Below, in pieces: positions 37,740-47,662 of a stretch of 64,000 bases of DNA. Every line of letters begins with the position of its first letter. Positions within the stretch are counted from its first letter, which is position 1. The DNA comes from Eonycteris spelaea (lineage: Eukaryota; Chordata; Mammalia; Chiroptera; Pteropodidae). The stretch lies in assembly GCA_003508835.1 (NCBI GenBank), contig PUFA01000027.1, positions 3,968,001 to 4,032,000 on the forward strand, given 5' to 3'. A program made the position numbers and the translations under genes. The notes below the pieces were generated by a model. The model saw only the letters and a program-made list of their open reading frames with translations, made no database searches and was not told where the DNA came from.

Positions 37740-38670
37740 AATTTGTAAGAAAGTGAGGGAAATCCCCAGAAGGCAAGTACCAATTGGGAAAAGAAATCAG
37801 CCAGAAACCTGAAGGTTAGAGGTTTAACAAAAGACCAAAAGATAAAGCCTTGGGGCTATAGAGGAAATGGAGGTTTCACAGGAAATAAAATTGAAATTCT
37901 TATAAAAGGCAAGAATAAATTCGGATAATTACACTCTCAGTAGAAAGGAAACGTAGAAAAAAGAAATCCTCCCTCCAGCACAGACAGGTGACACAGAGAC
38001 TTGTCTTTCTTGGCCTTAGCTCCAGGTGGAGGAAACGGAAAGGGTTTCCCCTTGAAATCATCACCCTGGGGCATTTTTTTTCCTAAAGCTGGAGATTCAA
38101 ATCTATGCTACCCAGAGAATGGGAAATGCCAGCTAAGAGAGCAGTGTAAAAGGAGTTTGGGCTGGCAATACGCCTGATTCACCTGTCAAAAGCAAACACA
38201 AAACTACTTTAGAGAGAAGCCTAGTCAATCCGGACCAGAAAAGATTTCCCCACTTGTCATGAAATAAAAACATAGTAACAAGATATATAAATACAAAACA
38301 AAACTAAGGTTTAAGACAACAAATAGAACTCCTAGAGTTGAAATATATCAGTGTTACAATGAAATCTGAATGCAAGTCAAACAACAGATTAGACCTGAAC
38401 AGAAAAATAATTTAAATCAAACATCAAACTGAGGAAAAATAAAAAGGGAAAATAGGAAATAGTTTAAGAGACATCGAGGAAATGTGTCTAAAATCAGTTT
38501 TAGAGGAAAAGAATAATTAATATTTGAAAGAAATAATGGCTCAATTTCCACAATTGATGAAAGACAAGAACTTTCACTTTCAGAAAATATGAGTCCCAAG
38601 CAGAACAGAAACCTGTAACATATGAAACTGAAGAACAACGATGAAAATCTTAAAAATAGACAGAAATAAA
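37740..38670 (+). mobile_element. L1M 5' region with ORF1 fragment, sense
   Basis: The ORF1-like part is at 38300-38660: 'acaacaaatagaactcctag', 'gttgaaatatatcag', 'caaacaacagattagacc', 'tttgaaagaaataatggctc', 'caattgatgaaagacaagaa', 'gagtcccaagcagaacag' and 'gatgaaaatcttaaaaatag'. Upstream sequence from 37740 ('gaaggcaagtaccaattg', 'caggtgacacagagacttgt') is probably 5' UTR of the same element. Many stops in all frames. The 130-codon minus-strand frame at 38417-38809 is an antisense shadow. Confidence 0.75.
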
Positions 38671-38674
38671 AAAG

Positions 38675-38815
38675 AGAGAAACTTGGTGCTTTGGTTGAGA
38701 TTACCCAGCCATAACCTGCAGAGACGAGTTTTGAACGCACGTCTTTCAGATCCCAAAGCTCAAGCACCTGGCAGTGGCTGTTCCGCTCCCTAGTGTACTT
38801 AATTGCCATCTTTTC
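38675..38815 (-). repeat. MIR SINE, antisense
   Basis: 'ggttgagattacccagccat', 'cctgcagagacgagttttga' (antisense of a degenerate B box) and 'gatcccaaagctcaagcac' match the reverse of the MIR head and core. Confidence 0.7.
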
Positions 38816-38924
38816 ATCAGCTGAGTTATTCTCAGTCTACATGAAATTCCCTTATAAATACTTGCTCTTTTCTAAAGCACAGCTTTTTGTTTTTATTCTC
38901 TGCTTTTTAAACTTTCAACATGTC

Positions 38925-39010
38925 ATTCCTCCATCCAGTTATTCAACAAATATTTATTGATTAACTAATGGTACAAGGCACTGTTCTAGGATAACAAAAG
39001 AAACCAGAAA
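38925..39010 (-). repeat. L2 LINE 3' end, antisense
   Basis: 'ccatccagttattcaacaaa', 'tatttattgattaacta' and 'caaggcactgttctagg' match the reverse L2 tail. Confidence 0.8.
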
Positions 39011-39835
39011 CATCTACAGAACAAAAAGTTGAGAACACCAATGTTGGTATTAGAATGCACCAATACAGCCTAAGGGCCAGCATGCTTTCTGATTGATCAT
39101 GCACTGAACCAATTGTAAAATATGTTGCATACCCTCTTGGATGTATCAATATTTATCCAAGTTTGGTGGTGCTTCTTCTTAGAATGATCTTCTGAATTCT
39201 CATACACTCAGCTTGTATCATATTTTTGGCAGGAATGGGGAGGTAGCAGTTATTAAGGTGGGTGAATTTGACTCTTTTGTGAGATGTATTTTAATTAGTT
39301 TCTTTTGGTGAAAACTGTTTCTCTTTTTCTTCAACATTTATGTCACATAATAGGAACTCTTGGTTTATTCTGCAAAGATATGATGGTATATTGCCATCTT
39401 TGCTCCTCTCGACAATCTTGCCTTAGTAGTATCAAAACAAAAACTAAAATAAACACAAAAAGAAATAAGTTTACCTGAGATTTTAAAGAGAATCATCTAG
39501 ATTTGATCTTTAGCTACATTCTACTTATTCTAAAAACAGTCATTCTACCTATCCTTTAAAACACGTACATTACCTTGCTTCTGTAAAGGCATATATGTCT
39601 TTAAACTCTTTCATATGCATCATCCTAAAATTCATATGTGTGTGGTGTGTGTGTGTGTGTATTTGTAAAGAAATAAAAAAATTAAACGTTCAATCAAAAT
39701 TATTTAGATTTTTTAGAGGGGTTTCAAAATTTATAATTTTGTACCCAAGGAAGCAGTGGAAATTATTTGACTATGACAAGAAAAGCATTAAACAAAACCA
39801 TTTTTAAAAAAAGTTAAAATAAGTACCTAATATAA
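39011..39835. other. unannotated stretch
   Basis: No repeat or gene recognised, apart from a short GT tract at 39640-39660. Confidence 0.45.
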
Positions 39836-40023
39836 AAGTAAATTGTTTTAGATTTTATAAAATATTTTATTGTGAGTATATCATAGAGAATAAAGGTGTA
39901 TAACATAATATAAAAATAAAAGGAACAAACTTGTGCTCATCAGCCATATACTAGAACACTACTAATATTTTTTAAGGCTACTGTGTATCCTTTCATACTC
40001 CTCTCTCTTTCCAAAGGCAATCT

Positions 40024-40466
40024 TGTCAGGAGCCATTATGAGACACTGAAGAAGTCATGTAGCTTACAGCCATAAAGCAGTTGCTGAGACTGCTTAAACA
40101 ATGGTTCAAGGAAGCTGGGTGTTGAGTTAAACATTACTGACCCTGGAGGAGAGGTATGCCTCCTAAAGTAATCCTTTTAAGATAGTGGAATGTTTTACAG
40201 AAAGCAAGGATGTTTGTACCCTGAGGGAAGGATGTATAGGAACTTATATAAATGCAAGCATTCTGTGGTAATGTACTCTGTGCTTTGCCATTGTGTTCAA
40301 AAAGAAATATAAGGGCTATGCTAAATAACTCCAGGCTGCAGCACTGACTGTATGCCCTCCCGAAAGTTCTTTCCTGTCTTGTTCTTTTTTCTCAGGCTTC
40401 ACCCCCCCCCCCCCCCCCCCCCTTTTAGGTGCTGTTCGACTTTAGCAGGCTGGCTCAGCTCCTGCA
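40024..40466 (+). mobile_element. solo LTR, class II (ERVK-like), copy 2
   Basis: A 443-bp LTR of the same family as 690-1090. It begins TGTCAGGAGC and ends GCTCCTGCA, imperfect terminal inverted repeats with TG...CA ends. A perfect 6-bp duplication CAATCT flanks it (40018-40023 and 40467-40472), as expected for class II ERVs. Shared blocks with copy 1 include 'actgaccctggagg', 'gcctcctaaag', 'aatccttttaagat', 'aggctgcagca' and 'ttttaggtgctgttc'. A TATA-like 'atataag' is at 40307-40313. A run of 21 C (40402-40422), against about five in copy 1, accounts for part of the length difference. No internal viral sequence remains. Confidence 0.92.
40402..40422 (+). repeat. poly-C run (C21) inside LTR copy 2
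   Basis: Twenty-one consecutive C. Copy 1 of this LTR has a short C run at the equivalent place, so the tract expanded after insertion. Length is prone to sequencing and assembly error. Confidence 0.9.
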
Positions 40467-43014
40467 CAATCTCCATCCTGAATTTTGTGATGATCTCTCC
40501 ATTCCTTTCCTTTATATTTTAATCACAGGCATATGTTCCTAAACAACATATTATTTAGACTTGCCAATTTTTGAACTTCATATCCTTCTGTATTCTTCAA
40601 TTTGCTTTTTGAGCTCAAATCTTTTCTTTTAAATTCATGTATGTTGGTGCATATAGCTGTACTTCGTTTTTACTATAGCACAGCATTGCATTGTATGTGA
40701 TTGCATTACAATTTATCTATTCCGCTTTCAGTGAGCAATTCAGCTGTTTCTAGTATTTGTTGCTAGTATGAACAATGCTACGATGGATATTCTTGTACAT
40801 TTCCTGGTGCAAATGTGCAATGATTTGGAGTAGAATTGCTCAGGAAAGAGGTATATCACGTTCAATTTGCAGATAAATTGTTCCCCAAGATGGTTGTACC
40901 AATTTATACTCTCACCTGTTCTGAGAGATTCTAATGTTCTATATCCTTCTCATCACTTGGTTTTGTCAAACTTGAATTTTTTCCAGCCTAGTGGCTGTAA
41001 AATTGTATATCATTATTTGAATGTCCACTGATCATAACAATATACAAAATATTTTGATATTTATTGGCTATTCATGTTAGCCATGTGACATGTCAATAAA
41101 AAAAAGATTTTTTATTTTTCTGTTGACACATGATGTTTTTACATAATCTGGACACTAGTTCTTTTTAGGTTTTATATGAATCACAAAGTATTTTCCCAGT
41201 TTGTAGTTTGTCTATTAATTTTTAATGAATGGTTCCTAATTGTAACACAGTTGAATTTCTTAGTGTTTGTTATTGTTTACATAACTATTGTTTAACAGAA
41301 TCCCTAAGGAGATTGAAGTCTTTTTCCTATATTCTGAAGTTTTTAATGTTGTGCCTTTTATATTTAGGATTTGATATGTCAGAAATCGATTTTTGTATAA
41401 CAGATGACTTAATGTTTTCAATTTTTTCTTTATAGATAAGCAATTATCCTAGAATCATTTATTGAACAATCAGTCCTTTCCCACTAATCTGAATTTAGTT
41501 TTGCCTTAAGTTTTCATGTATGCATAGATTATTTTCTGCAACAATTACAGTTTTAATTATTATGTATTTTTCCAGTAGGAAATTCTATTTGATTCTTCTT
41601 GTTCAGAACTATTTTGGCTCTTTACTTTTTCATTCAAGTTTTTGAATCTGGATTTTTGTAAAAATCTGTAATTCTAGTATTTATATATTATTTGAGAAAG
41701 TACATATTTATGATATTAACTCTTCCAATAGACAAACATGACAGGTATCTCCATTTAAAATTTTAAATGTCTTTTGATCCAATTTTATTATTCTCTCTAT
41801 AAAAGGCTTGCATATCTTTTGATACATGTATTCTTAAGTATCATCTACCTTCAATTGCTTTTGTAAATAGTATCTTTTTAAAAAAAATGTTGCTGGTATA
41901 TAGAAATGAATTTTTTTTGTATTAATCGTATATCTTGCCACCTTGAAAAATTTTCATAATAATTTTAATAATTTGTATATCCCTTTGCGTTGTCTATATG
42001 ATGGTCATATCATCTGTGGATGACAATTTTTTCCTTTCCTTCACTCTTCACCATTTTTCTTGTCACATTATTTTAAGACCTTCAGTATAATGTTGCAGAC
42101 CAATGATAATAGTGAGTATGCTCACACTGTTCCTTAAAGAGAACGCTTTTAGTATTTCATTATTAAATACACATATTGTCTTTTTATGTATATTAATGCA
42201 TTTGTTTTGTTTCAATAGGTCTATATCTTTTCTTTTTCTCCTTGTAGTCTGGTATTAAAATACACTGATAAAACTAGACATGGATTATTTCTTCTTTTTA
42301 TAGTTCTTAAGAGTTTACAAAAAAATTCGAATGAGCTTTTCCTTGACTAAAAGGAACTGTCTTCAATAGAACTATCCTATACAAGAATCTGAAGTTAGTG
42401 TTTGATTTGTAAGGAAAAATGACCACGGGTGTAATGTTTTTTAATGGCTTGAGACTACTTAGAGTCTCTGCTTATTCCTGTGGTTTAGTGATCTGCCCAT
42501 TTCACGTGTTAGCGTTTTCGGCATGCAGCTGTTCAGAACACGCTCCGTGTGATTTCTGCAGTCGTCACGTCTTCCTTTCTCTTTTCCCAAGTTATTTATG
42601 TATAACTTTTTAAAGTTTTTTTTTTTGTTAGTTTGTCTATTTTCTTAGTCTTTTCAAAGAACTGTATTATGGCTTTGTTCATTCTGTCTATAAAATTTCT
42701 ATTTTACATTTTGCTAATTTTTACTTTTATCTTTATTAATTTCTTTAGAATTACGTATTTTGGTTTTTTCTAACTTCTTAAAGTTGGATGTTTAGCTCAT
42801 TTATTGTCAGAATTTCTCCTTCTCTAATTCAAGCAGCCAAGGTTATTGAACTATTTCCTCTTAGCTCCAAAATCACTCTTCTCTTCTTTGCGATGCTGGG
42901 GCTGACATTCTTCAAACATTTTTCCTTTCCATTGGGTTTCCAGTTATTATCTTCCAATAGCTGCTAAAGGGAGACCAGAAGACTAGAGGAAAAAGAAGTA
43001 ACCTATTCTTTTTA

Positions 43015-43362
43015 CTTTTTAAAAATTAAATGTATTGAGGTAACATTGGTTAATAAAATTATATAAGTTTCAAGTGTATAGTTCAATAATACATCTATGG
43101 AAAACAGTATGGAGGTTCCTCAAAAATTTAAGAATAGAATTAACGTATGAACCAGCAATCTCTCTTCTGGGTACCCACCCCAAAAATTTGAAAACATTTA
43201 TCCATAAAATGCTTGCACCCCGATGTTCACTGCAGCATAATTCACGACAGCCAAGACATGGAAACTGAAGTGTGCTTTGATAGATGTTTGGATAAAGATG
43301 ATGTACACATATGCAATTGGATATTACTCAGCCATAAGAAATGAAATAATGCCATTTGTTCA
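43015..43362. mobile_element. L1 insertion with internal inversion (twin-priming form)
   Basis: Left part, about 43015-43095, is an L1 3' end in antisense ('ttaaatgtattgaggtaaca', 'ttggttaataaaattatata', 'agtttcaagtgtatagttca') preceded by a T-rich stretch, so poly-A faces left. Right part, about 43096-43362, is L1 ORF2 in sense ('ggaaaacagtatggaggttc', 'gaaccagcaatctctcttct', 'gggtacccaccccaaaa', 'ttcactgcagcataattcac', 'tattactcagccataagaa'). A 3' end joined to an oppositely oriented upstream piece is the signature of twin priming during L1 integration. Target duplications not identified. Confidence 0.75.
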
Positions 43363-43387
43363 TTCTATGTTTACTTCTGTCAAAGGC

Positions 43388-43754
43388 ACCTCAGCAAACG
43401 TTCTTCACTTTGGCAGTGAGGCTTTTGGTTCCAGTTTCCAGTTTTTCTACGGTACTATAACTAGCCTCCCTGTGACTCCTTAGACACCAGCACCAGCTGG
43501 CTCGGTGGCCTGAGTCTCAGATCTGCAGGGGTGCTTCCTCTGAACTCCAGGATACCAGCACCACTTAGACAGACTTCCTGTCAGAAGTCTGGGCCCCAGC
43601 TCTACAGAGTCTCTTCTACCTGTTAGGTTCTAAGAACATCTATTTTCCCTCCTCAGCTCTAGAAGTAACAGGTGCTGCCTGCAGTTCCTGTTTCCGTTAC
43701 CTCAGTGATCTCCTTTTGCTCCTTCAGTTGTCTTAAAACCTCTTTAAACAACTC
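43388..43754. repeat. unclassified old interspersed repeat, left part
   Basis: 'cactttggcagtgaggcttt', 'cctccctgtgactccttaga' and 'ttgctccttcagttgtctta' look like a dispersed mammalian repeat that continues at 44045 ('tttccttgaatggaccctaa', 'ctgata') after the LTR at 43759-44040. I cannot name the family; L1 5' sequence or an ERVL-type repeat are possible. Confidence 0.4.
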
Positions 43755-43758
43755 CTAA

Positions 43759-44040
43759 TGTTGTGGCCTGTTCAAATCTAAGACCCTCGGAGCCAATTGA
43801 GATTAATTATGAGCCTTTATTAGCCAGCCGGTGATTGACTCTCCCCACACAGAATCAGCCCTGAGCTTCCAGAGGAGGCTGCTTATAAGCCTAAAACGAC
43901 ATCCAACAAGCAAGCAGGTTTACAGAAGCAGAAGTTATCCATTAGCATATCTTTGCACAGAATATCTCCTAGAACTACACCCTGGTTAAACATTAAACAA
44001 GCAAGCAGAAGTTGGCCATTTGAAAATTTCCCCCTTAACA
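43759..44040 (-). mobile_element. solo LTR, ERV1-type (4-bp duplication), minus orientation
   Basis: A 282-bp LTR with TGTT...AACA ends (plus-strand start TGTTGTGG, end CCTTAACA) and a perfect 4-bp duplication CTAA at 43755-43758 and 44041-44044. Four-base duplications are typical of class I (gammaretrovirus-like) ERVs. Read on the minus strand it has CTTATAAG (43881-43890) as TATA box and AATAAA (complement of 43816-43821) about 60 bp downstream, the normal U3-R order. No internal region. Unrelated to the LTRs at 690 and 40024. The 77-codon minus frame at 43883-44116 lies within and just beyond it. Confidence 0.9.
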
Positions 44041-45350
44041 CTAATATAAAATTTTGTTTCCTTGAATGGACCCTAACTGATAAGTTATAGACTATTTGGG
44101 TTTGCTGTTTCTGCACGAATCAGCTTCTATTATTTAGGTTTTAGACCATTTCACCTGCTTCAAATTTATTTTGTTATGTTGTTCACAATAACTTCTGCTT
44201 GATTTCTGTAGCCTAGGCAGTTATAGCATCGCTTTGACTTTCAGACTTTCTTTTTTTTCTGAAGCTATAAAATACTCTCTTAACATGAAATTGCTTTAGT
44301 TGTACTGTAGAAGTTTTTATGTATAGTTTTCATTTACATTTAGTTTAAGTATTTTACATTTCTTTGTGATTTCTTTTACTTATGGTAATTAAAGCATGTC
44401 TTTAAATTTCAAATGCATGAATTTTTAAAATTCCCCTTTTGGTAATTATTATCTACTTCGAATTTTCTTGAGGTACGAGAGTAGAATATGTATAATAGAT
44501 TTTTGAAATTAGGTGAGAGTTGCTTCATATTGAGATCATAATGTATTAAAAAATATTCCATGTGTGCTTGAAGATAATATATATCTCTAACAGTGAGCTT
44601 AGCATTCTGTATATGTACATTAGATCAAACTCGTTAATTGTGTTTAAATCCTCATTCTTAGAGATTTTTTTTTTTTTTTTGCCTACTTTTAAAGTTGATT
44701 ACTAAAATTGGTGTGATATAATCTCTCACTGTGCTGGTGAAGTCATCTTATTTTTGTAATTTTTCCAGAAATGTTTTAGGTATATACAACATCAGAATTA
44801 TCTCCTTTTTGATAAACTGAGAACTGTATATACTTGTGATTCTTTATCTTGGATATTGCTTTTGTCTTAAAGTCTATTTTGTTTGATATTACTTCAGCTC
44901 TACCAACTTTTCTTTGGTTTGTATTTGCCTAGTATATATATATTTTTTCCATCTTTTCACTCATCACCTTTCAGAGTCCTTATTTTTATTTTTTTAATGT
45001 ACACTAGTAGACAGTATATAGCTAATTTTAAAAATAATCCAAAGATATTTGCTTTTACTTGAGCCCTAATCCATTCACATTAATCGTGATGACTGACATT
45101 TTTGCATTCATTTGTATTCTCTTATTCTGTAGTATTTGTTCCACTTCTGTTTGTGTCTCTTTTTTTCTTGCCTTCTTTCAGACTGGAATGTTTTTCTCAC
45201 CAAATTTTTTCTTCCTCCAGTTTGGGAATTTTATTTTATTTTTATTCTTTTTGGGGATTACTAGAGAAATTTAAATCTGCATATATAACAATTACATTTA
45301 GATGTTATATAGTTACCATTTTTCTGAACATTTCAAAGACTCTAGATTCA

Positions 45351-45556
45351 CAGGGGTCCCCAACCCCGGGGCCACAGACTGATACAGGTCCATGGCCTGT
45401 TAGGAACCTGGCCGTGCAGCAGGAGGTGAGTGGCGGGCAAAGCTTCTTCTGTATTTGCAGCCGCTCCCCAGCACTAGCATCACCACCTCAGATCATTCAG
45501 GCATTAGATTCTCATAGGAGCACCTGTCCTGGTGCCAAAAAGGTTGGGGACTGCTG
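45351..45556 (-). mobile_element. MER1-type (Charlie1 group) hAT element, internally deleted
   Basis: Starts 'caggggtccccaaccccggg', contains 'ggcctgttaggaacctggcc', 'gcagcaggaggtgagtggcg' and 'gcattagattctcatagg', and ends 'aggttggggactgctg'. Terminal inverted repeats are clear. CTCTAGAT (45340-45347) and CTCTAGAA (45557-45564) resemble the CTAG-centred 8-bp hAT target duplication, 7 of 8 matching, with three extra bases on the left. Inserted into the antisense L1. It supplies part of the 194-codon frame. Confidence 0.9.
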
Positions 45557-46237
45557 CTCTAGAACATTCCATTTTAATTTTCCCATTTTCAACATATGTG
45601 TTGATGTTACTTTCCCTCTCTCTGTAGAGCATTTTAAATATTCCTTTACCAAGAGTCTGTTGGTTTTAAATGCTTCCAACTTATAAACTTGTATTTCTTT
45701 AAAATACTTTAATCTTTTTTCCCCAGTAGCTTTTTAGGGGTACGGGCTGTTGGGGTTGACACCTATTTACCTTCCATATCATGGGTATATTATTTCATTG
45801 TCATCTCACTTGCTTTTTGCCTTCCTTCCTCTTTTTCTCCTTTAATTCATAATAAATATGTTCTGCATCTCATTATTTGAATACTTTCAGCATTTTGGAG
45901 TCAGACTCAGTAGTTTGTTGATTCTTGTTCATGGTAGCTTTATTCTTTGTATTTAGTAATTTGTAATTTTGAGCTCATGGTTCTAGAAACTTTATCTGTG
46001 GGACTTTGAGGCCTGGGCTTAAAGTGAATTTCATCAGAGAAAATTTGTGTTTACTTCTGTCAAAGGCCTGAGAGTTTAGACTATATTTTATCTCAGAGTT
46101 TTCAATCCTTGCAGGCTGTATTAATTCAGGCTCCAAACCTTCATGAGAGTAGGCTTGTAGGAATTCTTAGGGGAAATGCTTCTTTTTTTCCATTCCACCC
46201 AGAGCGAATGCACAGATTTTCGTTATCTCCTTATTTT

Positions 46238-46304
46238 GGGGGGTTGGGGGGAAGAGAGGGGATGGGGGAGAGGGGAGGAGGGAGGGAGGGAGGGTGGGAG
46301 GGTG
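46238..46304. repeat. G-rich low-complexity tract
   Basis: Several runs of four to six G separated by short A/T spacers, followed by (GGGA)n. The spacing fits a possible intramolecular G-quadruplex on the plus strand. A smaller purine tract is at 47176-47202. Confidence 0.9.
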
Positions 46305-46574
46305 AAAACGAACCCATCCTTCTAATTCACTAAGCAATGGTTCCTTTCAGGAAATCTTGGATTTCGATGGCAGGGGTTCCTCTTGTTTTAACTCCTCCAC
46401 CCAGCTTAGGGCCCAAGCTGTGTTTCTTACCCTTTGTGCTGGCCTGCATGGCTAAGGTTTTTCACAGTGTCGAGCCTCCAAAACAATCAGTAATTTTGCT
46501 TATACATTAATAAAGAGATTAGAATAATTATTTTCCAGCTTTTGAAGGAATGGTATGAAGACGAATTGCTCTCA

Positions 46575-46715
46575 ATACATACATTTAGATCTTATCTCAC
46601 TTATTACTCATAGTAAATTTCTAAGGTTAATAGGTATGATAACGAGGAAACAAGTGCAAAGAGATTGAACGTCTAACCCAAGGCCATATGGTTCATTAAC
46701 TAAGTTGTGAGGGCT
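46575..46715 (-). repeat. MIR SINE, antisense (diverged)
   Basis: 'gatcttatctcacttattac', 'taggtatgataacgaggaaa' and 'gtctaacccaaggccatatg' keep the reverse MIR order. Confidence 0.65.
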
Positions 46716-47399
46716 CTTTTAAGTGTTGCTTGTCTTCTGCTGTTATAAGTGATACTTATTTGCTTAGAATTGGAACTTATAGAAGAACCAGCAGTGAATA
46801 ACCAGTGAAAAAATGAGATATTCAGTGACAGATGTGGCTCTTACTATACACACTGATGCTGTTTTACCAACTGTCCAGGTGATATAAAAAAGCTATGTTT
46901 CTATTCAGCTCTTAGTCATTTAAATGGAATTGATAACCCTGGAAAGCCTATTTAGTTGTTTTTTAAATTAACGCACGCACACAAAATATTAGTATATGAT
47001 TTCTGTGTGGATTTGCAATATAAAACATTTAAAATGTTAAAATAATCTATCTAGTGTTTTGTTTATGTTTGATAAATATGAATGTTTAATGTAGTAAAAA
47101 GTAACATTTTAGGCTTGAAAACATTAAGATTATGGCATGAAAGGAAGGTGAAATCTTTTTTAAAAATTTAGAGAAAGGAGGAGGGAGGGAGGGGGAGAGA
47201 GAGAACTAGCAGAGTCAAAAACTGGTATAACATGTCTTAATAAAGCACAGTAAGATAATTTGCCATTTTGTTTTAGTCTCATTTAGCTTAATTTCTTTTG
47301 TTATTTAACCTATTAAGTGAATTCTTTATTTAAATTCTTCGGATGGATATCTTTAAAGAGTGTTGTATTAGCTGAATTATTTTCACCTTCTTTAATAAG
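46716..47399. other. unannotated stretch
   Basis: No repeat recognised apart from the purine-rich tract at 47176-47202. Confidence 0.45.
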
Positions 47400-47662
47400 G
47401 TGACCTGAGCAGTCCCTGAAGCCTGAGTTAGGAAAATCTCCAAAACCAAACCCCTGGCTCTGAAGAAGAACTGTCAACAGAACTGATGTGTGAAATGGCA
47501 GCTGCAATGCTGAGGAACCTGGAACTCTACAATTGAAGAAACTCTTCTGCCAGATGTCTTACATTTTTGAAAACGCCAGGAAAAGTTATTTATATTTTTT
47601 AAAGCTATAGTGGCTTTGTATACACCTGCAGTTTTCCAAATAAAATGAATTTGACCCAGTAT
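47400..47662 (+). other. candidate non-coding 3'-terminal exon
   Basis: A pyrimidine-biased stretch and AG (ending 47399, 'ttttcaccttctttaataag') could be a splice acceptor, with a branch-like 'gctgaat' upstream. The following ~260 bp is less AT-biased than its surroundings and free of recognised repeats. AATAAA lies at 47639-47644, and a GT-rich element ('agttgtgactagggttgtat') follows at 47673-47692 as in real poly-A sites. All three frames hit stops within a few codons, so it would be untranslated or part of a long non-coding RNA. Chance co-occurrence is entirely possible. Confidence 0.2.

Larger units (their letters stand above)
39840..46200 (-). mobile_element. old L1M (ME-like) element, antisense, host of nested insertions
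   Basis: In antisense the 3' UTR is at 39840-40023 and 40467-40640 ('catcctgaattttgtgatg', 'tttatattttaatcacaggc'). ORF2 follows: 'gttgtaccaatttatactct', 'gcctagtggctgtaaaattg', 'catttattgaacaatcagtc', 'gctggtatatagaaatg', 'tagtctggtattaaaata', 'tcaaagaactgtattatggc', and 'tgtcttaaagtctattttgt' near 44865. The 5' portion is at 45060-46200. The element is interrupted by an LTR (40024-40466), a compound insertion (about 42900-44150, with an inverted L1 and a second LTR), and a MER1-type hAT (45351-45556). The 194-codon frame at 45102-45686 crosses L1 and MER1 and is not a gene. Confidence 0.85.

Noticed and set aside
690..40466. Possibility that the two class II LTRs are ends of one 39-kb provirus
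   Set aside because: Each has its own exact 6-bp duplication, and the distance far exceeds a provirus.
40024..43754. Possibility that the LTRs at 40024 and 43759 form one provirus
   Set aside because: They share no sequence, differ in orientation and duplication length, and L1 sequence lies between them.
45102..45686. 194-codon open frame, the longest in the window
   Set aside because: It runs through antisense L1 sequence into a MER1-type hAT and out again. Its sequence reflects T-rich L1 and has no protein-family motif.
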